This document shows, in pieces, positions 40,985 through 49,883 of a DNA stretch of 64,000 nucleotides. The stretch's first letter is position 1. Each line of letters starts with the position of its first letter. The notes under the pieces were generated by a model. It saw only the letters and a program-made list of their open reading frames with translations, did not search any database and had not been told where the DNA came from. Made by a program: the position numbers and the translations under genes. Source of the DNA: Amycolatopsis antarctica (GTDB lineage Bacteria; Actinomycetota; Actinomycetes; Mycobacteriales; Pseudonocardiaceae); assembly GCF_002262875.1 (NCBI RefSeq), contig NZ_NKYE01000005.1:1-64000 (forward strand), written 5' to 3'.

Positions 40985-43678
40985 GTGCACCCGCGAAGCG
41001 GACCACGACGGGCTGATCCGGCAAGCGTGGACTCGGGGTTGCGCCGGAACCAGACAGGCGATGGCGACGAGTTGCTGGAAGGACCCGGAACAGCCTTGAA
41101 GCAGACACCGCGGCCGCGTGGACGGGCGAGGTCGATTCGCGCTCGCGTCCTCTCCATCGCGCTCGTGCCCAGTTTCGCGCTCCTGCTCATCGGGGCGACG
41201 CTGGCCGGCTACCTCATCTACCAGTCCGTCAAGCTCAAGGACTTCGCCGACCAGGCACGGGAATCGGTCATGCCGGTCGCCGGGTTCGTCACCGCGGTTC
41301 AGGAGGAGCGCAGGCTGACGCTGGAGCAGCTCGCCGCGCCCGCCGACGAGCGCAGGCCGCTCGACGAGCCCCGCCAGGAGACCGACCAGGCACGCGAGGC
41401 CGTCACCGCGGCCATCGGCGAACTCGCCGACGGCGCGCCGCCCGCGGTGAGCGATGCGGCGGGCAGGCTCTCCGAGCTCACCGCGCAACTCGCCGTCAAC
41501 CGTGCGCAGGCCGACGCCGGGCAGCTCTCGCCCAAGGCCACCTTCGACTACTACAACGAGCTCCTCGACGTGTGCGCCGCCGCGTTGCAGGGTGCCGCGC
41601 GGGACGCTCCGGACGCCGAGGTCGCCGCCGAGCAGGTCACCGCGCTGCAGCTCTTCGCGAGCGCGGAGGGCATGGCCCGTGGCCACGCCCTGGCTACCGT
41701 GGCCGACCGGGGCGAGGGCTTCTCCGCCGAGGACTTCCGCGGGTACGTCGAGGAGATCGGCGGTTACCACTCGCAGCTCACCGCGGCGGTGCCCGGCATG
41801 GCACCGGAGGTTCGCGCGAGCTACGACCAGCTCGTCGCCGGGGACCCGTGGGCGAAGGTGACGACGGTCGAGAACACCTTCGTCGAACGCGGTCTCGACC
41901 AGCCGGGCGGCCGTGCGGAACCGCTGCCCGTCGAGCCCGCCGAATGGCAGGCCGCCGCCCGGCAGGTCGCCGACCAGCTCCTGCAGCTCTACACCCAGCA
42001 CACCGCGGCCGCGACCGTGCTCGGTACCGCCGCCGCCGAGGACAGCCTGATCACCACGCTGATCGGCGCGACCGCCGTCGTCCTGGCCGCGGTGACCGCG
42101 TTCCTGGTGGCGCTGCGCCTGTCGAACCGGCTGGTCGGCCGTCTGCAGCGGTTGCGTGAGGAGACCTTCGACCTTGCCGACGAACGCCTGCCGCGGATCG
42201 TCGAGCGCCTGCGCACCGGCAGGCCCGTCGACCTCGACGACGAGGTCGCCCCGCTCTACCACGGCACCGACGAGATCGGGCAGGTCGCGGAGGCGTTCAA
42301 CACCGCGCAGTTCACCGCCGTCGCCGCGGCCGTGCAGGAGGCGGAGACCAGGGAGGGCACGCGGACGGTGTTCCTGGACATCGCGCACCGCAGCCAGGTC
42401 ATCGCGCACAAGCAGCTCGAGGTGCTGGACGAGGCCGAGCGCAGGCAGGAGGACCCGGAGCACCTGGACCTGCTGTTCAAGCTCGACCATTTCGCCACCC
42501 GGGCCCGGCGCAACGCCGAGAACCTGATCATCCTCGGTGGCGAGCGGCCGGGCCGCCAGTGGCGCAACCCGGTGCCCGTCGTGGACGTGGCGCGCAGCGC
42601 GCTGTCCGAGACCGAGGACTACACCCGGGTCGCCGTCGGCCAGTTCCCGCCGGTCGCGGTGGACGGCGCCGTCGTGGCCGACCTCATCCACCTGCTGGCC
42701 GAGCTGGTGGACAACGCCACCACGTACTCCCCGCCGGAATCGCCGGTGCGGCTGATCGGCAACGCTTCCGGCCGCGACCTGGTGCTGGAGGTCGAGGACC
42801 AGGGCCTCGGCATCGACCCTGCACGGCTCACCGAGTTCAACGCGACCCTGGACGATCCGCCGGACTTCAGCGTCATGGCGCTGTCCAGTGAGCCGCGGCT
42901 CGGCCTGTTCGTGGTCGGTCAGCTCGCCGTGCGGCATGGTATCTCGGTGACGCTGCGCGAGTCGGTGTACGGCGGGGTCCGCGCCGTCGTGCTGGTGCCC
43001 GAAGAACTGCTCACCGAATCCGCCGCACCCGCCCAGCCGGAGCCGGAGGCACCTCGGCGCGCGCAGCCGGACGAGGGTGCCGCCGCGCCCCGCCTGCCCC
43101 GCCCGCGAAGGCGGCCCCGGCCGTACCGGGCGCCGGTGACAGGCCCGCCGAAGCCGTACGCCGTGCCCGCCTTCGAACCGGAACCGGCCCCGGCAGCGGA
43201 ACCGGCTTCCGTGGCGGATCCCGCGCCGTCGCCGGAACTGCCGGTCCGGCAACCGTCCAGGGGGCCGGTGGCCCGCCGGTCAAGCGCCGAGGAGACCCCC
43301 GAGGTCACCGTCCAGCTCGACGCGGTGCGATCCGGGGAGCCGGCCTGGCCCGCCGTCGAGGAGCCCGCCGCGGAGCCCGAGCCCGCGGGCGGGTTGTTCG
43401 TCGACCGGCATCCCGCGCCGAGTCAGGCCGAGCAGCCGCCGGTCGCCGCGCACCCGCCGGTGTTCCAGCAGCGGTCGGTCGCCGAACCGGCCCCTGACGG
43501 GGCGCCGCCCCCGTTGCCGAAGCGGCGCAGGCAGCGGAACCTGGCTCCACAATTGGAGAGTCCACCGCAGCGCCACGACGAGCAGGACCAGTGGGTTTCA
43601 CCGGAACGCGCGCGCCAGCGGCTGTCGGCGTTCCAGGACGGCACCCGCAGGGCCCGGCAGGAGCAACGTTCGCAGTGA
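40985..43678 (+). CDS. cvnA: Conservon sensor histidine-kinase-like protein CvnA
   Basis: Protein of up to 897 aa. After a basic segment a first helix (VLSIALVPSFALLLIGATLAG) leads into an outer nitrate/nitrite-sensor-like four-helix domain, a second helix (LITTLIGATAVVLAAVTAFLV), a HAMP-like linker, a degenerate dimerisation region (AHRSQVIAHKQLEVLDEAE) and a HATPase (ELVDNATTYSPP, VEDQGLGI). The last 220 residues are Pro/Arg-rich and disordered. It is the membrane sensor of a G-protein-like conservon. The start is uncertain: GTG 40985 gives the longest form; TTG 41096, just before the basic anchor, may be the true start. Confidence 0.9.
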   Translation: MHPRSGPRRADPASVDSGLRRNQTGDGDELLEGPGTALKQTPRPRGRARSIRARVLSIALVPSFALLLIGATLAGYLIYQSVKLKDFADQARESVMPVAGFVTAVQEERRLTLEQLAAPADERRPLDEPRQETDQAREAVTAAIGELADGAPPAVSDAAGRLSELTAQLAVNRAQADAGQLSPKATFDYYNELLDVCAAALQGAARDAPDAEVAAEQVTALQLFASAEGMARGHALATVADRGEGFSAEDFRGYVEEIGGYHSQLTAAVPGMAPEVRASYDQLVAGDPWAKVTTVENTFVERGLDQPGGRAEPLPVEPAEWQAAARQVADQLLQLYTQHTAAATVLGTAAAEDSLITTLIGATAVVLAAVTAFLVALRLSNRLVGRLQRLREETFDLADERLPRIVERLRTGRPVDLDDEVAPLYHGTDEIGQVAEAFNTAQFTAVAAAVQEAETREGTRTVFLDIAHRSQVIAHKQLEVLDEAERRQEDPEHLDLLFKLDHFATRARRNAENLIILGGERPGRQWRNPVPVVDVARSALSETEDYTRVAVGQFPPVAVDGAVVADLIHLLAELVDNATTYSPPESPVRLIGNASGRDLVLEVEDQGLGIDPARLTEFNATLDDPPDFSVMALSSEPRLGLFVVGQLAVRHGISVTLRESVYGGVRAVVLVPEELLTESAAPAQPEPEAPRRAQPDEGAAAPRLPRPRRRPRPYRAPVTGPPKPYAVPAFEPEPAPAAEPASVADPAPSPELPVRQPSRGPVARRSSAEETPEVTVQLDAVRSGEPAWPAVEEPAAEPEPAGGLFVDRHPAPSQAEQPPVAAHPPVFQQRSVAEPAPDGAPPPLPKRRRQRNLAPQLESPPQRHDEQDQWVSPERARQRLSAFQDGTRRARQEQRSQ

Positions 43679-43746
43679 TCGGAAGGGCAGTGGGCACAGC
43701 AATCCCGAACGCGGGAGCAGGTGTGGTTTCGGAGGAAGGGAAGGCC

Positions 43747-44169
43747 ATGGGCGAACCGGACGTCAGCGAACTCGACTGGCTGCTCGACGACCTGGTCGAG
43801 CGGGTCGTCGGTGCCGAACGCGCCGTCGTGCTGTCGGCGGACGGGCTGCTGATCGGCCGGTCCGCGCGCTTGTCCGCCGAGGACGCCGAGCACCTTTCCG
43901 CGCTGGCGTCGGCGTTCCAGAGTCTCGCCCGCGGCACCGGCCGCCATTTCGGTGGCGGCGACGTCCGGCAGACCGTGGTCGAGATGGACAGCGCTTTCCT
44001 GGTGGTGACCGCCGCGGGCAAGGGCGCGTGCCTGGCGCTGCTCGCGGCGGAGGACGCCGACATGGGCATGGTGGCGTACGAGATGAACCTGCTGGTCCGC
44101 CGAATCGGCGGCGTGCTCGCCGCGCCGCGCAACCCGGTGGCCGAACCGGCGGCAGATCGCGCCCCATGA
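43747..44169 (+). CDS. cvnB: Roadblock/LC7 protein CvnB
   Basis: Protein of 140 aa with a roadblock/LC7 fold: LDWLLDDLVERVVGAERAVVLSADG, GGGDVRQTVVEMDSAFLVVTAAGKGACLALL in two strands, and a C-terminal amphipathic helix. It is the second conservon member, thought to regulate the GTPase CvnD. ATG 43747 has GAGGAAGGGAAGG upstream. The stop overlaps the cvnC start (ATGA). Confidence 0.92.
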   Translation: MGEPDVSELDWLLDDLVERVVGAERAVVLSADGLLIGRSARLSAEDAEHLSALASAFQSLARGTGRHFGGGDVRQTVVEMDSAFLVVTAAGKGACLALLAAEDADMGMVAYEMNLLVRRIGGVLAAPRNPVAEPAADRAP

Positions 44170-44540
44170 TGAGGCGTCGCGAGGAGAGATGGTTCGACGA
44201 GGCGGCGGGCCCGCTCGTCCGCCCCTACGCGGTCACCCGCGGCCGTACCCGTTCCGACGTCTACGGCCTGGACCTGCTCACGCTGGTGGTCGCCGTCCCG
44301 TCCGGCAACGGGAACGCGCACCTCCAGCCGGAACACGCGCAGATCGTCCGGCTGTGTCAGTACCCGCTCTCGGTCGCCGAGGTCAGTGCCAGGGTGGACC
44401 TGCCACTCGCCGTGGTGAAGGTCCTGCTCGGCGACCTGATCGAACAGAGACAGCTCATCTTCCGCTCGGCGGCGCCGTCGTCCGAGGTCCCCGAAAAGCA
44501 CGTACTGCAGGCGGTGCTCGATGGTATCCGGAAACTCTGA
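44166..44540 (+). CDS. cvnC: DUF742 protein CvnC
   Basis: Protein of 124 aa of the DUF742 family: LVRPYAVTRGRTRS, then IVRLCQYPLSVAEVSARVDLPL (a winged-helix-like segment), VVKVLLGDLIEQ and the end VLQAVLDGIRKL. Conservon member; proposed DNA-binding or scaffold role. It starts within the cvnB stop and its last 20 bases overlap the cvnD start, so translation of the set is coupled. Confidence 0.92.
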   Translation: MMRRREERWFDEAAGPLVRPYAVTRGRTRSDVYGLDLLTLVVAVPSGNGNAHLQPEHAQIVRLCQYPLSVAEVSARVDLPLAVVKVLLGDLIEQRQLIFRSAAPSSEVPEKHVLQAVLDGIRKL

Positions 44541-45111
44541 CGCTCTCGCGTCGCTGTCGATGACGGCCGTCAAGGTCGTCGTGGCCGGCGGCTTCGGCGT
44601 GGGCAAGACGACGATGGTGGGTGCGCTCTCCGAGATCGCCCCGCTGCGCACCGAGGAGATGCTGACCGAGCGCGGTGTCGCCGTGGACGACCTGACCGGT
44701 GTGGAGAACAAGACGACCACCACCGTCGCCCTCGACTTCGGCCGCATCACCATCAGCGACGACCTGGTGCTGTACCTGTTCGGCACGCCCGGCCAGGACC
44801 GGTTCTGGTTCATGTGGGACGAGCTCGCCTCGGGTGCGATCGGCGCCATCGTGCTGGCCGACACCCGCCGTCTCGACTCCTGCTTCCCGGCGGTCGACTT
44901 CTTCGAACGCCGTGGCACCTCGTTCGTGGTGGGCGTGAACTGCTTCGACGGCGACCAGCCCTACGACATCGAGGAGGTACGCGGGGCGCTCGACCTCGAC
45001 GACTCGGTGCCGATCATGCTGTGCGACGCGCGGGAACGGCGGTCGACCCGGGACATGCTGGAAGCCCTGCTGCGCTACGTCATGGGCAAGCAGACGGCCG
45101 CCGTGCACTGA
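44521..45111 (+). CDS. cvnD: Conservon small GTPase CvnD
   Basis: Protein of 196 aa, Ras-like GTP-binding protein. G1 is VAGGFGVGKTTMVGALSE, the switch region follows (ENKTTTTVALDFGRI), G3 is FGTPGQDRFWFMWDEL, and the N-K-x-D position reads VNCFDGDQ. In conservons it interacts with CvnA-C and relays membrane signals to development. ATG 44521 lies inside the cvnC end. Many conservons carry a P450 (CvnE) next; here none follows and the strand changes. Confidence 0.93.
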   Translation: MVSGNSDALASLSMTAVKVVVAGGFGVGKTTMVGALSEIAPLRTEEMLTERGVAVDDLTGVENKTTTTVALDFGRITISDDLVLYLFGTPGQDRFWFMWDELASGAIGAIVLADTRRLDSCFPAVDFFERRGTSFVVGVNCFDGDQPYDIEEVRGALDLDDSVPIMLCDARERRSTRDMLEALLRYVMGKQTAAVH

Positions 45112-45129
45112 CCAGGCCAGGCGCCTCGC

Positions 45130-45324
45130 TCAGCCGGTGGCGCCGTCCTCGCTGAGCACCGTGACGTTCTTCAGCGTGCCGCCGAAGTTGATGCGCACCT
45201 TGACGCGGTCGCCGTCGTGCGCGCCGCAGTTGCGCGCGTCCGCGAGGGCGGCCTCCAGCTCGCCGAGCGTCATACCGCGCTTCTCCTCGGTGGCCCGGTA
45301 GGTGATCTGCTGGCTGCGGGGCAT
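45130..45324 (-). CDS. Small conserved-looking protein (64 aa)
   Basis: Short protein MPRSQQITYRATEEKRG..., with a helix MTLGELEAALADAR and a strand-rich end (VKVRINFGGTLKNVTVL). ATG 45324 has CCGGAG 5 nt upstream. Its short helix-strand layout and one Cys give no family. It lies tail to tail with cvnD (18 nt apart), and its presence as a well-started frame with sensible composition is the main support. Confidence 0.6.
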   Translation of the reverse strand: MPRSQQITYRATEEKRGMTLGELEAALADARNCGAHDGDRVKVRINFGGTLKNVTVLSEDGATG

Positions 45325-45558
45325 CGGTACTCCGGTTGGCTCGTGGGCGGGATACGGGCGGTGACCCCGCGCCGATATCGGCAATCGTGCCAGCCGGAAC
45401 CGCCCCGTGGCGGGCGAATGGCCGTGGCGGTGCGTGGCGGAGAGACTTCCGTGCTGCGCCACCCGCATGAACTTGACCCGCTCACCGGGCGCCGGTACCC
45501 GGGGACGGGACAATGTCGGGAGACCGCAGCACCACGCCGGAAGATCGGGGAAAACCCA

Positions 45559-46170
45559 ATGACGGACTACGGAATCGACGTCTCGCACTACAACGCCGTC
45601 GAGGACTGGAATGCCGTGCGGGGCAACGGAATCTCCTACGCACTGCTCAAGGTCACCGAGTCCACCGACTATGTGGACGACACCTCGGCCGGATACGCGG
45701 ACGGAGCGCGCGGTGCCGGAATCGCCGCGGGCGGCTACCACTTCGCCCGGCCGGTGGACGTCGGCGCGCAGGTGGCGCACTTCGCCGACCGGCTGAACGA
45801 GCGCGGTCTGCTGGCACCCGGCAGTGTCTGGCCGGCGCTGGACATGGAGGCGGAGGGCTTCGGTGACCCGAACCCGTTCGTCGCCGACTTCATCGGCCAG
45901 TTCCGGGCGCGCACCGGAGTAGCGGGCATGCTCGTCTACGCGAACCTGAACTGGTGGAACAACATTCTGCGGCCGGACGAGTGGGCCGACGACAACGTGC
46001 TGCTGTGGATCGCCCGCTACAACGGCGACCCCGGCAACCCGGGCTGGGCGCACCCTCGGCTGGCGCTGCACCAGCACAGCGACAAGGGCGTGGTGCCGGG
46101 CATCGCCGGGGGCGTCGACCGCAACGCGACCGTCGGCGGGTACGTGACCGGCAGCTTCCTCGTACCGTGA
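45559..46170 (+). CDS. GH25-family lysozyme without signal peptide
   Basis: Protein of 203 aa, a bare GH25 muramidase domain: YGIDVSHYNAVEDW at the start (catalytic-face Asp), YALLKVTESTDYVDD, AAGGYHFARP, the catalytic pair in WPALDMEAEGF and LWIARYNGDPG, ALHQHSDKG at the end. Length matches a single domain. It would cut the MurNAc-GlcNAc bond in peptidoglycan, yet no signal peptide or membrane helix precedes it. ATG 45559 has GGGGAAAA upstream; the longer frame gives no signal peptide either. Confidence 0.9.
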   Translation: MTDYGIDVSHYNAVEDWNAVRGNGISYALLKVTESTDYVDDTSAGYADGARGAGIAAGGYHFARPVDVGAQVAHFADRLNERGLLAPGSVWPALDMEAEGFGDPNPFVADFIGQFRARTGVAGMLVYANLNWWNNILRPDEWADDNVLLWIARYNGDPGNPGWAHPRLALHQHSDKGVVPGIAGGVDRNATVGGYVTGSFLVP

Positions 46171-46180
46171 CCGGCAGGCT

Positions 46181-46759
46181 GTGACTGTGCGTACCGAGGG
46201 CAGTGACCAGGCGTGGGAATTGTGCTGGACCGACGACGAGTCGGTGCAGCTCGCGCTGTACCTGCGCGACGTCCTGGCGCTGTCGGTGGACACCGACCCG
46301 TTCCTGCCCGCCGTGGATCCGGGCGTGCCGGTGGAGGTCCCACCGCACATCGACCGGGCCGAGGTGCAGCGGCAGTGGCCGATGTGGTGGGAGGCGGTGC
46401 TCAGTTTCTCGGCGAACCGCCGCAAGGGCGGGCCCGCGATGCCGGAAGCGCTGGCCGAGGACTCGGCGATTTCCGTTGCCGTGCAGCATTTTCGGGACTC
46501 GTTCGCGCGGCGGCCACGGGGCGATTCGCCGTCCCGGCGGCCGTCGCACACGAGTAACGTCGGTGCCATGGTCCGGGAGCTGGAGGAGGAGCGGGGACGT
46601 AAGGTACGGCCCTTCCAGGCGACCGTGACCGTGGTGTCGGTGGATGGCGAGGTCTGGCACCGCCTGTCCCGCACGCACGTGCTGGCGTCGAGGCGCTTCG
46701 CCGCCGACCAGGCCGCGTGCGAACGGGCACTGCGGGAACTGGTCACCGACCTGTTCTAG
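46181..46759 (+). CDS. Hypothetical protein
   Basis: Protein of 192 aa, soluble, not recognised. Two halves are visible: a Trp-rich N-terminal half ([31 protein letters not shown]) and a C-terminal basic strand-helix part ([40 protein letters not shown]). GTG 46181 is used; GTG 46187 is equally good. It starts 10 nt after the lysozyme gene. The end overlaps coaA tail to tail by 3 bp. Confidence 0.65.
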   Translation: MTVRTEGSDQAWELCWTDDESVQLALYLRDVLALSVDTDPFLPAVDPGVPVEVPPHIDRAEVQRQWPMWWEAVLSFSANRRKGGPAMPEALAEDSAISVAVQHFRDSFARRPRGDSPSRRPSHTSNVGAMVRELEEERGRKVRPFQATVTVVSVDGEVWHRLSRTHVLASRRFAADQAACERALRELVTDLF

Positions 46760-47688
46760 AGCTTGCGCAGCCGGACCCGGTTGATCGAGTGGTCGGAATC
46801 CTTGCGCAGCACCAAAGTCGCCCGCGGACGGGTCGGGCGGATGTTCTCCACCAGGTTCGGCTGGTTGATGGTCGTCCACAGGTGGCTCGCTTCGGCGCGC
46901 GCCTCGTCGTCGGGCAGCCCGGCGAAGTGGTGGAAGTGCGAGGCCGGGTCCGCGAACGCGGTGTGCCGCAGGGTCAGGAACCTTTCCACGTACCAGCGTT
47001 CGATGTCCTCGGTGCGCGCGTCGACGTAGATGGAGAAGTCGAACAGGTCCGACACGGTCAGCCGGGGGCCGGGCTGCAGGACGTTGAGGCCCTCCACGAT
47101 CAGGATGTCCGGCTGCCGTACGACCTGCTCCTCGCCGGGCACGATGTCGTAGGCGAGGTGGGAGTAGACGGGGGCGCTGACCTCGTCCGCGCCGGACTTG
47201 ACGTCCGAGACGAACCGCAGCAGCGCGCGCCGGTCGTAGCTCTCCGGGAAACCCTTGCGGTGCATGATTCCCCGGCGTAGCAGTTCCTCGCGCGGGTAGA
47301 GGAATCCGTCGGTGGTGACGAGATCGACGCGGGGATGGTCGGGCCAGCGGGCGAGCAGGGTGCGCAGGATGCGCGCGGTCGTCGACTTGCCGACCGCCAC
47401 GCTGCCCGCGATGCCGATGACGAACGGGACCTTGGTGCTGCGTCCTTCCTCGCCGAGAAAGGTGGTGGTCGCCCGGTACAGCCGCTGACGGGCGGCGACC
47501 TGGAGGTTGATCAGCCGGGACAGCGGCAGGTAGACCTCGGCGACCTCGGCCAGGTCGACCAGTTCGCCGAGACCGCGCAGGCGCACCAGTTCGTCCGAGG
47601 TGAGCGGGAGCGGTGTGGCGCGGCGGAGTTCCCGCCACTGATCGCGGTGCAGCTCGACGTATGGGCTGAGCTCTCGGACCCGCGGCAT
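46756..47688 (-). CDS. coaA: Type I pantothenate kinase
   Basis: Enzyme of 310 aa catalysing ATP-dependent phosphorylation of pantothenate, the first step of coenzyme A synthesis. It follows mycobacterial CoaA along its whole length: [15 protein letters not shown] at the start, P-loop [58 protein letters not shown] and the end [14 protein letters not shown] 47688 is chosen for the AGGAG 8 nt upstream; ATGs at 47706 and 47721 would add residues not in the family. Confidence 0.97.
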   Translation of the reverse strand: MPRVRELSPYVELHRDQWRELRRATPLPLTSDELVRLRGLGELVDLAEVAEVYLPLSRLINLQVAARQRLYRATTTFLGEEGRSTKVPFVIGIAGSVAVGKSTTARILRTLLARWPDHPRVDLVTTDGFLYPREELLRRGIMHRKGFPESYDRRALLRFVSDVKSGADEVSAPVYSHLAYDIVPGEEQVVRQPDILIVEGLNVLQPGPRLTVSDLFDFSIYVDARTEDIERWYVERFLTLRHTAFADPASHFHHFAGLPDDEARAEASHLWTTINQPNLVENIRPTRPRATLVLRKDSDHSINRVRLRKL

Positions 47689-47897
47689 TCGAAGACTCCT
47701 CGCCATCGAGGGCTGGACCACTTGTCGACCGCAGAACGGTCACACTTCTGCCTTGCGTCGTCCAACGGTAAATCAGCCCGGCCACTCTGGCGCTGTGATG
47801 AATTTCTCCTGAACGCGCCGATCCTCGGATCTGACCCGGTTTTCCGACGCTGACCTGCGAAAGTTTCCACGCCTGTCCGGCCGGTGCCGTGGGTGCG

Positions 47898-47903
47898 TAA
47901 CCT
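47898..47903 (+). promoter_or_regulatory. -10 box of leaderless pheA
   Basis: TAACCT exactly 6 nt before GTG 47910, without a ribosome binding site. Confidence 0.5.
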
Positions 47904-47909
47904 GGTCAC

Positions 47910-48821
47910 GTGTCACGGATCGCTTACTTCGGGCCGCGGGGGACGTTCACCGAGCAGGCCACACGCGCCCTCACCGACGGCGACGAACTGGTCCCGGCCG
48001 AGACGATCCACGCCGCGCTCGCCGCCGTCCGCAAGGGCGAGGCCGACGGGGCGTGTGTGCCGGTGGAGAACTCGGTCGAGGGCGCGGTCACCGCGACCCT
48101 CGACGGTCTCGCCGAGGACGAGCCGCCGCTGGTGGCCGTGGCCGAGGCGCTGCTTCCGGTGCACTTCACCGTCGTCACCGGTTCCGGCGGCGGTCCGATC
48201 CGTACGGTCGCCAGCCACCCGCACGCGCTCGCCCAGGTGCGCGAGTGGCTGCTGGTCAACCTGCCGGAGGCGCGCCCCACGGCCGCGTCCTCCACCGCCG
48301 CCGCCGCCGTCGGCGTCGTCGAGGGGCAGTTCGACGCGGCCGTGGTCGCACCGGTCGCCGTGGAGCACTACTCGCTGGACGTGCTGGCGACCGGGGTCGC
48401 GGACGTGGCCGACGCCCGTACCCGCTTCGTGCTCGTCCGGCCGCCCGGGGAACTGCCGGAACCCACCGGCCACGACCGGACGTCGATCGTCGCCGCCGCC
48501 GCGAACCGCACCGGCACGCTGGCCCGGCTGCTCGCCGAACTCGCCTCGCGCGGGATCAACCTGACCCGGCTGGACGCCCGCCCGATCAAGGGCAACTTCG
48601 GCCACTACCGGTTCTTCGTCGACTTCGAGGGGCACGTGTCCGAGCCGCGCATCGGTGACGCGCTGGCCGGGTTACGCAGGCAGTGCGCCGAGGTGCGGTT
48701 CCTCGGGTCGCACGCCCGCGCCGACGGCGTCGCCGCCACGATCGACAGCGGCGCGGGCAACGACGTATTCACCGGCGCCACCGACTGGGTGGACGCGATC
48801 AGACGAGGAGAACTCGCGTGA
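47910..48821 (+). CDS. pheA: Prephenate dehydratase
   Basis: Enzyme of 303 aa converting prephenate to phenylpyruvate in phenylalanine synthesis. Catalytic domain 1-190: AYFGPRGTFTEQA, CVPVENSVEGAVTATLDGL, VASHPHALAQ, ASSTAAAA. ACT regulatory domain from about 193: NRTGTLARLLAELASRGINLTRLDARPIK, in two parts, with the ESRP-type phenylalanine site read as DARPIK. GTG 47910 lies 6 nt after TAACCT. The stop overlaps the next gene (GTGA), an arrangement conserved with mycobacterial Rv3838c-Rv3837c. Confidence 0.96.
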   Translation: MSRIAYFGPRGTFTEQATRALTDGDELVPAETIHAALAAVRKGEADGACVPVENSVEGAVTATLDGLAEDEPPLVAVAEALLPVHFTVVTGSGGGPIRTVASHPHALAQVREWLLVNLPEARPTAASSTAAAAVGVVEGQFDAAVVAPVAVEHYSLDVLATGVADVADARTRFVLVRPPGELPEPTGHDRTSIVAAAANRTGTLARLLAELASRGINLTRLDARPIKGNFGHYRFFVDFEGHVSEPRIGDALAGLRRQCAEVRFLGSHARADGVAATIDSGAGNDVFTGATDWVDAIRRGELA

Positions 48822-49435
48822 AGCTGTACCTGATCCGGCATGCGCAGAGCACCGCGAACGTCCGCAAGGCGCTGGACACCGCGCTGCCCGGCCCGCCGCT
48901 GACCGACCTCGGTCGCGAGCAGGCCGAGGCGCTGGCGGACGAGCTCGCCGACGTGCCGGTTGCGGCCGTCTACGCCTCGGAAGCCACTCGCGCCCAGCAG
49001 ACGGCGGCCCCGCTCGGCCGTTCGAAGGGCCTGGACGTGCAGGTGCTCAAGGGCGTGCAGGAGGTGTACGTCGGCGATCTGGAGGGCAACACCGACCGGG
49101 AGTCCATCCAGACCTATGTGGACACCGTCGGCCCGTGGCTGCGCGGCGACCTCGGCGGTGCCATGCCGGGCGGGGAGAGCGGCGAGCAGGTGCGTTCCCG
49201 GTACCTGGGCGCCGTCGGTGACCTGCGCGCCAGGCACGCCGACACCGATCCCGATGCCGTGGTCGCGCTCGTCAGCCACGGTGGCGCCATCCGGCTCGGC
49301 GCGGACTGGCTGTCTGACAACGTGCGACCGGAGTTCGCCGACGTCGGGTTGCTGCCCAACACCGGCATCGTCGTGCTCGAAACGCTGCCCGACGGCGGTT
49401 GGACCTGCCTGCGCTGGGCCGGCGTCACGGTCTGA
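48818..49435 (+). CDS. Histidine phosphatase (phosphoglycerate-mutase family)
   Basis: Protein of 205 aa. The phospho-histidine motif LIRHAQST lies at residues 5-12, the second catalytic Glu in YVGDLEGN, and the late His in VALVSHGGAIRL. Family members remove phosphate from small molecules; the Rv3837c relative is annotated as a phosphoglycerate mutase, though serine or sugar phosphates are equally possible. The start overlaps the pheA stop by four bases, so expression is coupled. Confidence 0.92.
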   Translation: MKLYLIRHAQSTANVRKALDTALPGPPLTDLGREQAEALADELADVPVAAVYASEATRAQQTAAPLGRSKGLDVQVLKGVQEVYVGDLEGNTDRESIQTYVDTVGPWLRGDLGGAMPGGESGEQVRSRYLGAVGDLRARHADTDPDAVVALVSHGGAIRLGADWLSDNVRPEFADVGLLPNTGIVVLETLPDGGWTCLRWAGVTV

Positions 49436-49450
49436 CCGGCACCTGATCGG

Positions 49451-49490
49451 TTGTCCACAGACTTGTCCACAGTCCGTCGAGTTGTCCACA
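49451..49490 (+). promoter_or_regulatory. Cluster of three perfect DnaA boxes
   Basis: TTGTCCACA at 49451-49459, 49463-49471 and 49482-49490, all in the same direction, in the 127-bp gap after the phosphatase gene. This nonamer is the consensus DnaA box of high-GC actinomycetes. They may titrate DnaA or place the downstream operon under DnaA control. Confidence 0.6.
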
Positions 49491-49562
49491 GCCGTCGGTG
49501 ATCGCTGACAGCACTCATCCCGTGTCGCACCGTGATCCCCAGGGGAGACGACAGGGGGAGCC

Positions 49563-49883
49563 ATGAGTGGTTTCGGCGCGAGGATCGACGAGATCCGGCA
49601 GACCGGGGAGGCCGCGGCGAGGGCCGCCGACATCGTGCGCGGAGTGAACGCCGGTGGTGCCTGGCCGGAAGGGGAAGCGGGAATTCCCGGGGCGAAGGCG
49701 GTCGCCAAGCTGGAGGCCGTCCGGCATGCATGGCAGCGGATCCAGGCCGATTCGGCGTCGGCTCTGGCCGAGCACGCGGACAGCGTGACCTCCGCCGCCG
49801 GCCTGTACGCGAGCAGCGACCACGCCGCGCGGGAAGCACTGTCCACAAAGGAAGCTCCGTCCGGCGGAATCGCGGCCGTCTGA
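49563..49883 (+). CDS. EspC-like type VII secretion-associated protein
   Basis: Small helical protein of 106 aa. The second half KLEAVRHAWQRIQADSASALAEHADSVTSAAGLYASSDHAAREAL, read in parts, gives the layout of EspC/DUF2580 proteins: paired helices ending with Y-x4-D-x2-A. Such proteins are secreted by or bind ESX systems as partners of larger substrates. ATG 49563 has AGGGGGAG upstream. It is coupled to the next gene (TGATG). Confidence 0.7.
   Translation: MSGFGARIDEIRQTGEAAARAADIVRGVNAGGAWPEGEAGIPGAKAVAKLEAVRHAWQRIQADSASALAEHADSVTSAAGLYASSDHAAREALSTKEAPSGGIAAV

Noticed and set aside
45400..45558. Promoter with TTGACC and TACCCG 17 bp apart before the lysozyme gene
   Set aside because: The -35-like hexamer near 45475 fits, but the -10 match is poor, so it was not listed as a feature.
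49451..49490. Chromosomal origin of replication
   Set aside because: Only three boxes, no AT-rich unwinding stretch and no dnaA, dnaN, rpmH or rsmG nearby; a DnaA-binding site is the most that can be claimed.
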